In this document: positions 34,877 through 41,929 of the stretch, piece by piece
How the letters are laid out: each line of letters starts with the position of its first letter
Numbering within the stretch: the first letter of the stretch is position 1
Made by a program: the position numbers and the translations under genes
The notes under the pieces: model-generated
Database searches by the model: none
Told to the model about the DNA's origin: nothing
Seen by the model: only the letters and a program-made list of their open reading frames with translations
Source: Streptomyces sp. S465
GTDB lineage: Bacteria; Actinomycetota; Actinomycetes; Streptomycetales; Streptomycetaceae
NCBI RefSeq assembly: GCF_026898115.1
Contig: NZ_CP114036.1
Span: 4,830,001-4,894,000, forward strand
Direction: 5' to 3'
DNA length: 64,000 nt

Positions 34877-36028
34877 ATGGGTGATCTGCATCCGCTGGGC
34901 GAGAACCTGCCCGAGGAGTGCCGGGCGTTCGCTGTGGAGCTGAGGAAGCTGTTCCTCGGGCTGAAGATCTCGGTGCGCAGATACGCGGTGCGCAGACACC
35001 GGGACCCGAGCACCATCTCGCGGTTTTTGAACGGCACCCGCATTCCGCCGTGGGAGTTCGTCTTCGATCTGTTCACCGATCTCGCGGCGCAGCGGGGCGT
35101 CGCCGCCACTCCCGCCGCCATCGAGCTGGTGCGGGAACTGCACCGGGCCGCGGTGCGCACCAGCCGCTCCCCCGGTCACGCCATGGAGATCCTTCAGATC
35201 CAGCTGGCCGACGCCGACCGGGACGCGCGGGTGTCCATGGCGCACCAGGACGCGCTGGGCGAGGCGCTGCTGGACCGCAAGCACCGCATCGCCGATCTCG
35301 AGGTCCGGCTGAACCAGGCCGAGGCGGCCTGGGCGACGGAGCGTGCCCGCGCGGACGCGTTGGAGCGGGATCTCCCGGACCGGGAAGAGCTGATCAAGGA
35401 GCGGGATCTGCTCCGGCAGGAGGTGCGGCGGCTCACCGATGAGCTGGAGGAGGTGCGGCTGCGGGGGCGGCTGGCCGAGGAGCGCTGCCTGGTCCTGGAG
35501 CGGCAGCTGGCCATGGTGGAGTCCCAGCGACCGGTCGAGGTGCCACAGCCGGATGAGGGGGCCGGGGATCCGGAGGGGCCCGCGGCGGCCAAGCGGTGCA
35601 CCGGGCTGCGGCCGAAGATCCTCGTGGTGGACGACCAGCAGAACAATCTGCTGGCCATGGAGGCCGTGCTGGCCACCCTCGACCAGGAGCTGGTGACCGC
35701 GACCTCCGGACAGGAAGCCCTCAAGGCGCTGCTCGACCACGACGACTTCGCGGTGATCCTGCTGGATGTGCAGATGCCCGAGATGGACGGCTACGAGACG
35801 GCGGCCCATATCAAGCGGCGCCCCCGTAACCGCGACATCCCGATCATCTTCCTCACCGCGATGGGCGCCGATCCGGAGCACTCCTCGCGGGGGTACGCGG
35901 CCGGTGCGGTGGACTACATGGCCAAGCCCTTCGACCCCTGGGCGCTGCGGGCCAAGGTCTCGGTCTTCACCGAGATCTTCCTGGAGCGACGGCAGCGGCG
36001 TTACCGGGGGGAGGAGCCCACGGAATGA
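34877..36028 (+). CDS. Orphan response regulator with N-terminal HTH-like domain
   Basis: This 383-residue protein has reversed architecture. An N-terminal helical region resembling XRE DNA-binding domains (about 18-60, KISVRRYAVRRHRDPSTISR) is followed by a long coiled coil (about 100-220). A C-terminal receiver domain (about 246-370) has the phospho-acceptor Asp297 in LLDVQMPEMDGYE, the acidic pair in VVDDQ, and the conserved Thr (FLTAMG) and Lys (MAKPFDP). No histidine kinase is adjacent. The start ATG follows GGGGGA. The output could be DNA or protein binding; the N-terminal assignment is less certain than the receiver. A bidirectional terminator follows. Confidence 0.88.
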   Translation: MGDLHPLGENLPEECRAFAVELRKLFLGLKISVRRYAVRRHRDPSTISRFLNGTRIPPWEFVFDLFTDLAAQRGVAATPAAIELVRELHRAAVRTSRSPGHAMEILQIQLADADRDARVSMAHQDALGEALLDRKHRIADLEVRLNQAEAAWATERARADALERDLPDREELIKERDLLRQEVRRLTDELEEVRLRGRLAEERCLVLERQLAMVESQRPVEVPQPDEGAGDPEGPAAAKRCTGLRPKILVVDDQQNNLLAMEAVLATLDQELVTATSGQEALKALLDHDDFAVILLDVQMPEMDGYETAAHIKRRPRNRDIPIIFLTAMGADPEHSSRGYAAGAVDYMAKPFDPWALRAKVSVFTEIFLERRQRRYRGEEPTE

Positions 36029-36050
36029 ACGGGCCGGTGCCGGGGACGGG

Positions 36051-36086
36051 CGAGGGGCGGGAGATCACCGGATCTCCCGCCCCTCG
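36051..36086. terminator. Bidirectional terminator
   Basis: A perfect 16-bp stem (36051-36066 with 36071-36086) with a 4-base loop lies between the stops of the convergent response regulator and DUF5324 genes and can serve both. Confidence 0.85.
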
Positions 36087-36165
36087 GGGAGGGCCCGCGC
36101 CGACCGGACGGCGCCGGGGGCGCCGGGCGTCGGCGCGGCGCCGTGTGCTCCGGCGGCGCCGCCGT

Positions 36166-36888
36166 TCAGCGCTCGTCGTCCCTGCGGGCCTCGGCCTCCG
36201 CCTGCTTGGCCTGCACCTCGGGGTCGAGGGCACCCTGCTCGCTGCCGTCCACCGCCGAGAGCCGCTCGCGGTCGCCCACCTCGGTCGCCGCCGGGGGCTC
36301 GACCAGCCAGTCGGGGTTGGCCTGCTTGTCCCACCACTTCCACGCGGCGAAGACGCCCGCGCCGACCAGCCCGATGAAGGCCGTCCGTTTGGCGACACGC
36401 GCGGTGCGGGACCGGCGGCGGTGCTTCCTGGCCAGCTTCTCGATCTCCGCGGCTGTCACATGGGTGCGCAGCGCCGCGATGGCCGCGGACGTGCGGACGG
36501 CCGCCTCCTCGCGCGCCGGTCCGGCGGCGGCGCGCACCCCGGCCACCGCCTGCTCCACTCGCGGTCCGGTGTAGCGGGCAGCCTGGCGTGCCGCCTTACG
36601 GGTGCGCTTGGCGGCCCGAGTGGCGGCCGCGTCCACCTTCGGTGGCAGGGTGCCGCGGGCCTGGCTGAGCCGTGGCGCGATATGCGCGTGGTATTGCGCA
36701 CCGGCCGTGCACCGGGCCTGGTGTGCCGCGTTCGAAACCTTCGGCGCCAGCAGTTCGCGGGCTTCGTGCGCATAATGCGCTGCGGTGTCCTTGGCCGTGC
36801 CGGCGTAGGGCGCCACCGCCTCCGCGGCGTGCAGGACGCCGCCCTTGGCGGTGCCGGTCGCGGCTCGCACGCTGTCAATGCGGGTCAC
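36166..36888 (-). CDS. DUF5324 family membrane-associated protein
   Basis: This 240-residue Ala/Arg-rich protein is helical in its first 150 residues, with repeated amphipathic segments (AAEAVAPYAGTAKDTAAHYA and similar) that resemble apolipoprotein- or phasin-like helices. One transmembrane helix follows (about 168-186, TAFIGLVGAGVFAAWKWW). The C-terminal tail is acidic and polar. DUF5324 is a streptomycete family without a known function. It is divergent from the cyclophilin gene, with a 297-bp gap between them. In that gap I see only an AT-richer stretch near 36.95-37.02 kb and no clear promoter. Confidence 0.85.
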   Translation of the reverse strand: MTRIDSVRAATGTAKGGVLHAAEAVAPYAGTAKDTAAHYAHEARELLAPKVSNAAHQARCTAGAQYHAHIAPRLSQARGTLPPKVDAAATRAAKRTRKAARQAARYTGPRVEQAVAGVRAAAGPAREEAAVRTSAAIAALRTHVTAAEIEKLARKHRRRSRTARVAKRTAFIGLVGAGVFAAWKWWDKQANPDWLVEPPAATEVGDRERLSAVDGSEQGALDPEVQAKQAEAEARRDDER

Positions 36889-37185
36889 GGGATCCTCCTC
36901 CTCGGTGGCGTGGTCAAGCTCCGGGGTTCAGAGTCGTGCGCTCTCGTTGTGCGGTCTATTTGCGCAGTTTCGTGTTTCCATCCCAAGAAAGATCATGCCT
37001 GTTCATGGAGATCATGCCCGATTTGCCCCACACCCAGCATGTGTGGTCGGGCATCCGGGTCATACGGAGAATTCTCGTTGAAACCGTGCGGATCGGCGCG
37101 CCCGGCGCCGCCTCCGCGGCTACTCGTCGCCCTTGGGTCCGTGCGAGGATCAGGAGACGGAAGTGAAAACGATGGAAGGTTGATC

Positions 37186-37719
37186 GTGGCCGAGCAGCTT
37201 TACGCCACCCTGAAGACGAACAATGGCGACATCGTGGTCCGGCTGCTGCCGAACCACGCCCCCAAGACGGTCAAGAACTTTGTGGAGCTGGCCGAAGGCA
37301 GCCGCGAGTGGACCCACCCGGCCACCGGCCAGAAGGCCAAGGAGAAGCTCTACGACGGCACCGTCTTCCACCGGGTGATCAGCGGTTTCATGATCCAGGG
37401 CGGCGACCCGCTGGGTAACGGAACCGGTGGCCCCGGCTATGAGTTCGGTGACGAGTTCCACCCGGACCTGGCCTTCAACAAGCCGTACCTGCTGGCGATG
37501 GCCAACGCTGGGCCGGGCACCAACGGCTCGCAGTTCTTCATCACGGTCGCCCCGACCGCGTGGCTGACCGGTAAGCACACCATCTTCGGTGAGGTCGCCG
37601 ACGAGGCCAGCAAGAAGGTCGTCGACGCGATCGCGGGCACCGCGACCAACCCGCGCACCGACCGTCCGCTCCAGGACGTCGTCATCGAGTCGGTCGTCGT
37701 GGAGACCCGCGAGGGCTGA
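37186..37719 (+). CDS. ppiA: Peptidyl-prolyl cis-trans isomerase (cyclophilin)
   Basis: This 177-residue cytoplasmic cyclophilin catalyses proline isomerisation. Catalytic and cyclosporin-site residues occur in VFHRVISGFMIQGGDP (Arg and Phe), the GSQFFITVAPTAWLTGKHTIFG region (Gln-Phe-Phe, Trp and His) and the FHPDLAF loop. GTG 37186 is preferred: it follows a GGAAGG site and gives AEQLYATLKTNNGD. The very long open frame beginning at 36025 is an artefact of high GC and antisense to the DUF5324 gene. No signal peptide is present. The gene is conserved near gyrA and crgA in actinobacteria. A strong hairpin follows. Confidence 0.97.
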   Translation: MAEQLYATLKTNNGDIVVRLLPNHAPKTVKNFVELAEGSREWTHPATGQKAKEKLYDGTVFHRVISGFMIQGGDPLGNGTGGPGYEFGDEFHPDLAFNKPYLLAMANAGPGTNGSQFFITVAPTAWLTGKHTIFGEVADEASKKVVDAIAGTATNPRTDRPLQDVVIESVVVETREG

Positions 37720-37740
37720 GCCCGCGCGGGGAACTTTCAC

Positions 37741-37770
37741 GCCCCGCTTGTCCGTGTGAACAAGCGGGGC
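37741..37770 (+). terminator. Terminator after ppiA
   Basis: Arms GCCCCGCTTGT (37741-37751) and ACAAGCGGGGC (37760-37770) form an 11-bp stem with an 8-base loop, 22 bases after the ppiA stop. Confidence 0.8.
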
Positions 37771-37814
37771 GGGGAACGCGCGATCGGAAGTGGACGAGGG
37801 GGCGAGGGGACACC

Positions 37815-38699
37815 ATGGAGGACCAGGCGGTCTGCTGCTATCGGCATCCACAGCGGGAGACCGGCATCAGCTGTACTCGCTGTGAGCGCCCGATCTGCCC
37901 CGAGTGCATGATCAGTGCCTCTGTGGGGTTCCACTGCCCCGAGTGCGTGAGCGGACGGGTGTCCACCGGCTCCGGGGCCTCCGCCGCAGGGCCTCCGCCG
38001 CGCGCCGCCCGGCCGCGGACCGTGGCCGGCGGCACGATCACCTCGGACCCCCGGCTGATCACCAAGATCCTGCTCGCCGTCAACATCGCGATCTGGCTCG
38101 CGGCACTGTCCGCGGGTGACCGGCTGGTGAACGACCTCGACCTGGTCGGCCGGGCCTACGACCCCGGCGCGGGGCAGATCGTCGGTGTCGCCGAGGGCCA
38201 GTGGTGGCGGTTGGTGACCTCGGTCTTCCTCCACCAACAGCTGATGCACATCGCCTTCAACATGCTCTCGCTGTGGTGGATCGGCGGACCGCTGGAGGCC
38301 GCGCTCGGCCGCGCCCGCTTCATCGTGCTCTATCTGCTGTCGGGCCTGGGCGGCAGCGCGCTGTCGTATCTCCTCGCCGCGCAGAACCAGCCGTCGTTGG
38401 GCGCATCCGGTGCGATCTTCGGCCTGCTCGGCGCCACCGCCGTGCTGATGCGCCGGCTGAACTACGACATGCGGCCGGTCATCGCGCTGCTGGCGCTGAA
38501 CCTGCTCTTCACCTTCACCTGGTCCGGAATCGCCTGGCAGGCCCATGTCGGCGGCCTGGTCGCGGGCACGGTGGTGGCGTACGGGATGGTGCACGCGCCC
38601 CGTGAGAAGCGGGCGCTGGTGCAGCGGGGGACCTGTGCCCTGGTGCTGATCGCCATCGTGGCGATGGTGTGGATCCGGACGCTTCAGCTCACCGGCTGA
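37815..38699 (+). CDS. Rhomboid family intramembrane serine protease with zinc-binding N-terminus
   Basis: This 294-residue protein has a B-box-like N-terminus with paired cysteines and histidines (CCYRHPQ, CTRCERPICPECM, FHCPEC), likely binding zinc. A six-helix rhomboid core follows. The catalytic Ser198 lies in GASGAIFGLLG and His244 in WQAHVGGLVAG. The FLHQQLMHIAFNMLSLWWIGG segment carries the oxyanion-side His/Asn. The catalytic dyad is complete, so intramembrane proteolysis is expected; the substrate is unknown. It is conserved between ppiA and crgA in many actinobacteria, suggesting an envelope or division role. The ATG is preceded by GAGGGGAC. Confidence 0.92.
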   Translation: MEDQAVCCYRHPQRETGISCTRCERPICPECMISASVGFHCPECVSGRVSTGSGASAAGPPPRAARPRTVAGGTITSDPRLITKILLAVNIAIWLAALSAGDRLVNDLDLVGRAYDPGAGQIVGVAEGQWWRLVTSVFLHQQLMHIAFNMLSLWWIGGPLEAALGRARFIVLYLLSGLGGSALSYLLAAQNQPSLGASGAIFGLLGATAVLMRRLNYDMRPVIALLALNLLFTFTWSGIAWQAHVGGLVAGTVVAYGMVHAPREKRALVQRGTCALVLIAIVAMVWIRTLQLTG

Positions 38700-38826
38700 G
38701 CGAGGCGGTCGGCCGAGGCCGCGCCGCCGGTTGAGGCGGCCGCCCGATGGCCGGCAGACCGCCCCTGGCGGTTCCCCGAGGCCCACGGCGGTCTCCGGCG
38801 GTCCTGATCGAGTCGCGCTCGGTCAG

Positions 38827-39025
38827 TTGTCCACAGCATGTGGTGGATCTCGCGCAACCTGTGGAGAACCTGCGCAGGTGCCCCCGCTGACCTGCATTTT
38901 CGCAGGAAGACGGGGGTGTGAGCGATCGAACGGATAGCCGTCACCGGTCACACCGGCGTCAACGTGGCAGAGGTTATCCACAGATCTTCTGAGTTTTCCC
39001 CGGCTGTGGATAACCCTGTGGAAAG
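38827..39025. promoter_or_regulatory. DnaA-box cluster between the rhomboid gene and crgA
   Basis: The 366-bp convergent gap (38700-39065) holds five DnaA boxes. TTGTCCACA (38827-38835), TTATCCACA (38974-38982) and its inverse TGTGGATAA (39005-39013) are perfect. TGTGGAGAA (38860-38868) and TGTGGAAAG (39017-39025) are weaker inverted boxes. Streptomyces coelicolor has an oriC-proximal DnaA-box cluster (H69) in what I believe is this same locus, whose deletion was reported to cause over-initiation. This cluster is the likely counterpart, acting as a DnaA sink. No gene is seen in the gap. Confidence 0.85.
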
Positions 39026-39065
39026 CCTGGGGACAGGGCCGGAGCGGGGCTGGGGGAAAGCCGGG

Positions 39066-39323
39066 TCACTTCCACTGGGTGGAGACGACGAACCCCGCGG
39101 CGATGAAGCCGAAGCCGACCACGATGTTCCAGTTGCCCAGGGACTCGACCGGCATGTCCCCCGTGGTCACGTAGAAGATGACGATCCACGCGAGGCCGAT
39201 CAGGAACATGGCCAGCATCAGAGGCGCCACCCACCGGCGGCCGCTGCTCAGACTGATGCTGGCTGCCTGCTTCGCCGGCGGCGGCGTGAAGTCGTCCTTC
39301 TTGCGGATCCGTGACTTCGGCAC
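39066..39323 (-). CDS. crgA: Cell division protein CrgA
   Basis: This 85-residue membrane protein coordinates septum formation; in Streptomyces it influences FtsZ turnover and sporulation septation, and in mycobacteria it recruits divisome proteins. It has a basic N-terminus (PKSRIRKKDDFTPPPAK) and two transmembrane helices (about 31-52, WVAPLMLAMFLIGLAWIVIF, and 65-82, NIVVGFGFIAAGFVVS). It starts at GTG 39323 behind AGGAGAG. It lies beside the DnaA-box cluster and is divergent from the DUF881 gene. Confidence 0.96.
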   Translation of the reverse strand: MPKSRIRKKDDFTPPPAKQAASISLSSGRRWVAPLMLAMFLIGLAWIVIFYVTTGDMPVESLGNWNIVVGFGFIAAGFVVSTQWK

Positions 39324-39467
39324 GAGGAACTCTCCTGTCGATGCGCTGCGTGACCGCGCGGGATGTATACGGACGGCGCCGGGGCGGGACAGCGACGGGG
39401 ACCACGTCCCTCCCCCACATGTCGGTTAGCGTAGTCCTTCCGCGGCGTCGTAAGGAGTAAGGGTACG

Positions 39468-40238
39468 TTGAGCAATTCCGCTGACTCCCCCACCCCGGCC
39501 TCCCGCCGCCTCCGGTTCCGCCCCATCCGGCTGCTGACCGCCGCCGTCTTCGCGCTGGCCGGAGTGATCTTCTGGACCAGTTTCAACACGGCCCAGGGCA
39601 CCAACCTCCGCAGCGATGAATCGATGCTGCGGCTCTCCGATCTCATCCAGGAGCGCAGCCGTAAGAACGGCGCCCTGGACGACAGCACCGCGACAATACG
39701 GTCCGAGGTCGATGCCCTCGCCCGGCGGGACAACGGCAGCTCGCAGGCCGAGCGCCGCAAGCTCGCCGAGCTGGAGGAGACCGCCGGCACCAGGAAGCTC
39801 ACCGGCCCCGGACTCACCGTCACCCTCACCGACGCCCCGCCGAACGCCACTCCGCTGATTCCCGGCGTCCCGGACCCCCAGCCCAACGACCTCGTCATCC
39901 ACCAGCAGGATCTCCAGGCCGTGGTGAACGCGCTGTGGCAGGGCGGCGCCAAGGGGATCAAGGTCATGGACCAGCGGCTGATCTCCACCAGCGCGGTGCG
40001 CTGCGTCGGCAACACCCTGATCCTCCAGGGCCAGGTCTACTCCCCGCCGTACAAGGTGACCGCCGTCGGCGACCGGGGCAAGCTGCGCGCCGCCCTCGCC
40101 GCCTCGCCCGCGATCCAGAACTACCGCAGCTATGTCGACGCGTACGGCCTCGGCTGGAAAGTCGACCAGCACGACACGGTGACTCTTCCGGGTTACTCCG
40201 GCACAGTGGACCTGCACCAGGCAGAGCCCGTCGGATAG
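39468..40238 (+). CDS. DUF881 family membrane-anchored protein
   Basis: This 256-residue protein has a short cytoplasmic N-terminus, one signal-anchor helix (about 22-42, IRLLTAAVFALAGVIFWTSF) and an extracytoplasmic DUF881 domain. The domain starts with a coiled-coil region (LSDLIQERSRKNGALDDSTA) and includes LTGPGLTVTLTDAPP and VVNALWQGGAKGIKVMDQRL. The start is a TTG at 39468, decided by the strong AAGGAG site 11 bases upstream. It corresponds to Rv0012 of M. tuberculosis by position between crgA and the pabA-like gene. The function is unknown; DUF881 folds resemble FtsQ/DivIC-type scaffolds by size and topology only. Confidence 0.9.
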   Translation: MSNSADSPTPASRRLRFRPIRLLTAAVFALAGVIFWTSFNTAQGTNLRSDESMLRLSDLIQERSRKNGALDDSTATIRSEVDALARRDNGSSQAERRKLAELEETAGTRKLTGPGLTVTLTDAPPNATPLIPGVPDPQPNDLVIHQQDLQAVVNALWQGGAKGIKVMDQRLISTSAVRCVGNTLILQGQVYSPPYKVTAVGDRGKLRAALAASPAIQNYRSYVDAYGLGWKVDQHDTVTLPGYSGTVDLHQAEPVG

Positions 40239-40307
40239 CACCGGCGGACACCGGTACGCGTCACCCGGGACGCGGCACCGGGGCGGCGGGGCGGACAGTG
40301 GGGGCCG

Positions 40308-41021
40308 ATGAGTACGCGGCCGAGCACACGGCTGAGCACACGGCTGAGCACACGGCTGATCATCAGAACGCTCAGTGAGATCTGCGTCACCGTCGGCACC
40401 TTGATCATTCTTCTGGTGGTCTACGTCCTGTACTGGACCTCGGTGCGGGCCGACCGCGCCATGGACGGCGAGATCGACCACCTCCAGGACCGGTGGGCCA
40501 CCGGCACGGTCACCGCCGGTGCCCAGCCCTCGGCACGGCCCCGCCGCTACGAGCCCGGCGCCTCCTTCGCGATCATGTACATCCCGCGCTTCGGCACCGA
40601 CTGGGCCAAACCGGTCCTGGAGGGCACCGCCACCGGCACCCTGAAGAAGGGACTGGGCCACTACTCCCGCACCGCCCGCCTCGGCGACCTCGGCAACTTC
40701 GCCGTCGCCGGACACCGCCGCACCTACGGCGACCCCTTCAAGGACTTCCCCGAACTGCGCCCCGGTGACGCGGTGGTGCTGACCGACGGCACCACCTGGT
40801 TCACGTACCGCATCGACCGGCGGCCCTACCGCACCCTGCCGACCGACACCGAGGTGATCGATCCGGTGCCACGCGCGTCCGGTTTCCGCCGCTCCGGCCG
40901 CTATCTCACCCTGACCACCTGCGAGCCGGAGTGGGGTCACAGCCACCGTCTGATCGCCTGGGCGCACCTCGACGCGACCCAATCGGTTACCCAAGGCAAG
41001 CCCAAGGCTTTGTACAGCTGA
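40308..41021 (+). CDS. Class E sortase (first of three)
   Basis: This 237-residue sortase anchors LAxTG-type proteins to the wall. An unusual N-terminus of four tandem Ser-Thr-Arg-(Leu/Pro) units precedes one transmembrane helix (about 24-45, EICVTVGTLIILLVVYVLYW). The catalytic triad is His136 in FAVAGHRRTYG, Cys205 in LTLTTCEPEWG and an Arg in HSHRLIAWAHL. Class E enzymes in Streptomyces attach the chaplins needed for aerial growth. It lies 70 bases after the DUF881 gene and 85 bases before the small membrane gene. Which of the three sortases here is the main chaplin enzyme cannot be told. Confidence 0.92.
   Translation: MSTRPSTRLSTRLSTRLIIRTLSEICVTVGTLIILLVVYVLYWTSVRADRAMDGEIDHLQDRWATGTVTAGAQPSARPRRYEPGASFAIMYIPRFGTDWAKPVLEGTATGTLKKGLGHYSRTARLGDLGNFAVAGHRRTYGDPFKDFPELRPGDAVVLTDGTTWFTYRIDRRPYRTLPTDTEVIDPVPRASGFRRSGRYLTLTTCEPEWGHSHRLIAWAHLDATQSVTQGKPKALYS
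40310..40357. repeat. 12-bp tandem repeat at the sortase N-terminus
   Basis: Three perfect copies of GAGCACACGGCT (40322-40357) follow one degenerate copy (40310-40321). They encode Ser-Thr-Arg-Leu repeats just inside the start codon. Slippage would alter the positive cytoplasmic tail by four residues per step. Confidence 0.85.
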
Positions 41022-41105
41022 CCCTCCGGCCTCACCCCTCGCCCCTTACTCTGGTGCTGCACTCCGGTGCTGCAATCGGTTTCGTCATCGGTGAGTAGGG
41101 ATGGC

Positions 41106-41282
41106 ATGTACGGCTGGATCTGGCGGCATCTGCCGGGTAACGCATGGGTACGGGCGCTGATTTCGCTCGTGTTGGTGCTGGCGATCGTCTTCGTGCTCTT
41201 CCAGTACGTCTTCCCCTGGGCGGAGCCCCTGCTGCCGTTCAACGACGTGACGGTCGACGAGGGAATGGCGGGTCCCCGATGA
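41106..41282 (+). CDS. Small single-pass membrane protein
   Basis: This 58-residue protein has an aromatic N-terminus (MYGWIWRHLPGNAWVRAL), one transmembrane helix (about 17-37, ISLVLVLAIVFVLFQYVF) and a short outer tail ending VDEGMAGPR. Its stop overlaps the next start (ATGA), so its translation is coupled to the amidotransferase gene. ATG 41106 is chosen over a longer frame from 41067, because the shorter form has a TAGGGA site and starts just before the aromatic stretch. I recognise no named family; the position in the sortase/amidotransferase run is the only hint of function. Confidence 0.75.
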   Translation: MYGWIWRHLPGNAWVRALISLVLVLAIVFVLFQYVFPWAEPLLPFNDVTVDEGMAGPR

Positions 41283-41929
41283 GCGCGCGCGTCCTGGTCG
41301 TCGACAACTACGACAGCTTCGTCTTCAACCTCGTCCAGTACCTCTATCAGCTCGGCGCCGAGTGCGAGGTGGTGCGGAACGACGAGGTCTCCCTCGCCCA
41401 CGCCCAGGACGGCTTCGACGGAGTCCTGCTGTCCCCCGGGCCCGGCACCCCGGAGGAGGCGGGGGTCTGCGTCGATATGGTGCGGCACTGCGCGAGCACC
41501 GGCGTACCGGTGTTCGGCGTCTGCCTGGGGATGCAGTCCATGGCCGTCGCGTACGGCGGAGTCGTCGGGCGGGCCCCGGAGCTGCTGCACGGCAAGACCT
41601 CGCTGGTGACCCATGAGGGGGCCGGCGTCTTCAGCGGTCTGCCCTCGCCCTTCACCGCCACCCGCTATCACTCCCTGGCCGTGGAACGGGACACGGTGCC
41701 CCCGGAGTTGGAGATCACCGCCTGGACGGAGACCGGCATCGCCATGGGGCTGCGCCACCGGGAACTGCGGGTCGAGGGTGTCCAGTTCCACCCCGAGTCG
41801 GTCCTCACCGAATGGGGCCATCGCATGCTCGCCAACTGGCTGGTGGAGTGCGGGGACACGGAGGCCGTGGGGCGGTCCGCGGGGCTCGCCCCGGTGGTCG
41901 GGGCGGTCGGCGGTAAGGCCGGCGAGTGA
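41279..41929 (+). CDS. Glutamine amidotransferase, PabA/TrpG type
   Basis: This 216-residue class I amidotransferase supplies ammonia from glutamine for aminodeoxychorismate or anthranilate synthesis. The oxyanion segment is LLSPGPGTPEEAG, the nucleophile lies in GVCLGMQS and the His-Glu pair in VQFHPESVLTEWGH, so it should be active. It starts at ATG 41279, overlapping the small membrane gene, and its stop overlaps the following sortase (GTGA). No synthase partner (PabB or TrpE) is nearby. The equivalent Rv0013 sits at the same place next to pknB in M. tuberculosis, so its envelope-locus position is ancient. PabA and TrpG cannot be separated from sequence. Confidence 0.9.
   Translation: MSARVLVVDNYDSFVFNLVQYLYQLGAECEVVRNDEVSLAHAQDGFDGVLLSPGPGTPEEAGVCVDMVRHCASTGVPVFGVCLGMQSMAVAYGGVVGRAPELLHGKTSLVTHEGAGVFSGLPSPFTATRYHSLAVERDTVPPELEITAWTETGIAMGLRHRELRVEGVQFHPESVLTEWGHRMLANWLVECGDTEAVGRSAGLAPVVGAVGGKAGE

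Noticed and set aside
36025..37185. Long N-terminal extension of the cyclophilin frame.
   Set aside because: It overlaps the DUF5324 gene on the other strand; a good ribosome-binding site and the normal cyclophilin start lie at 37186.
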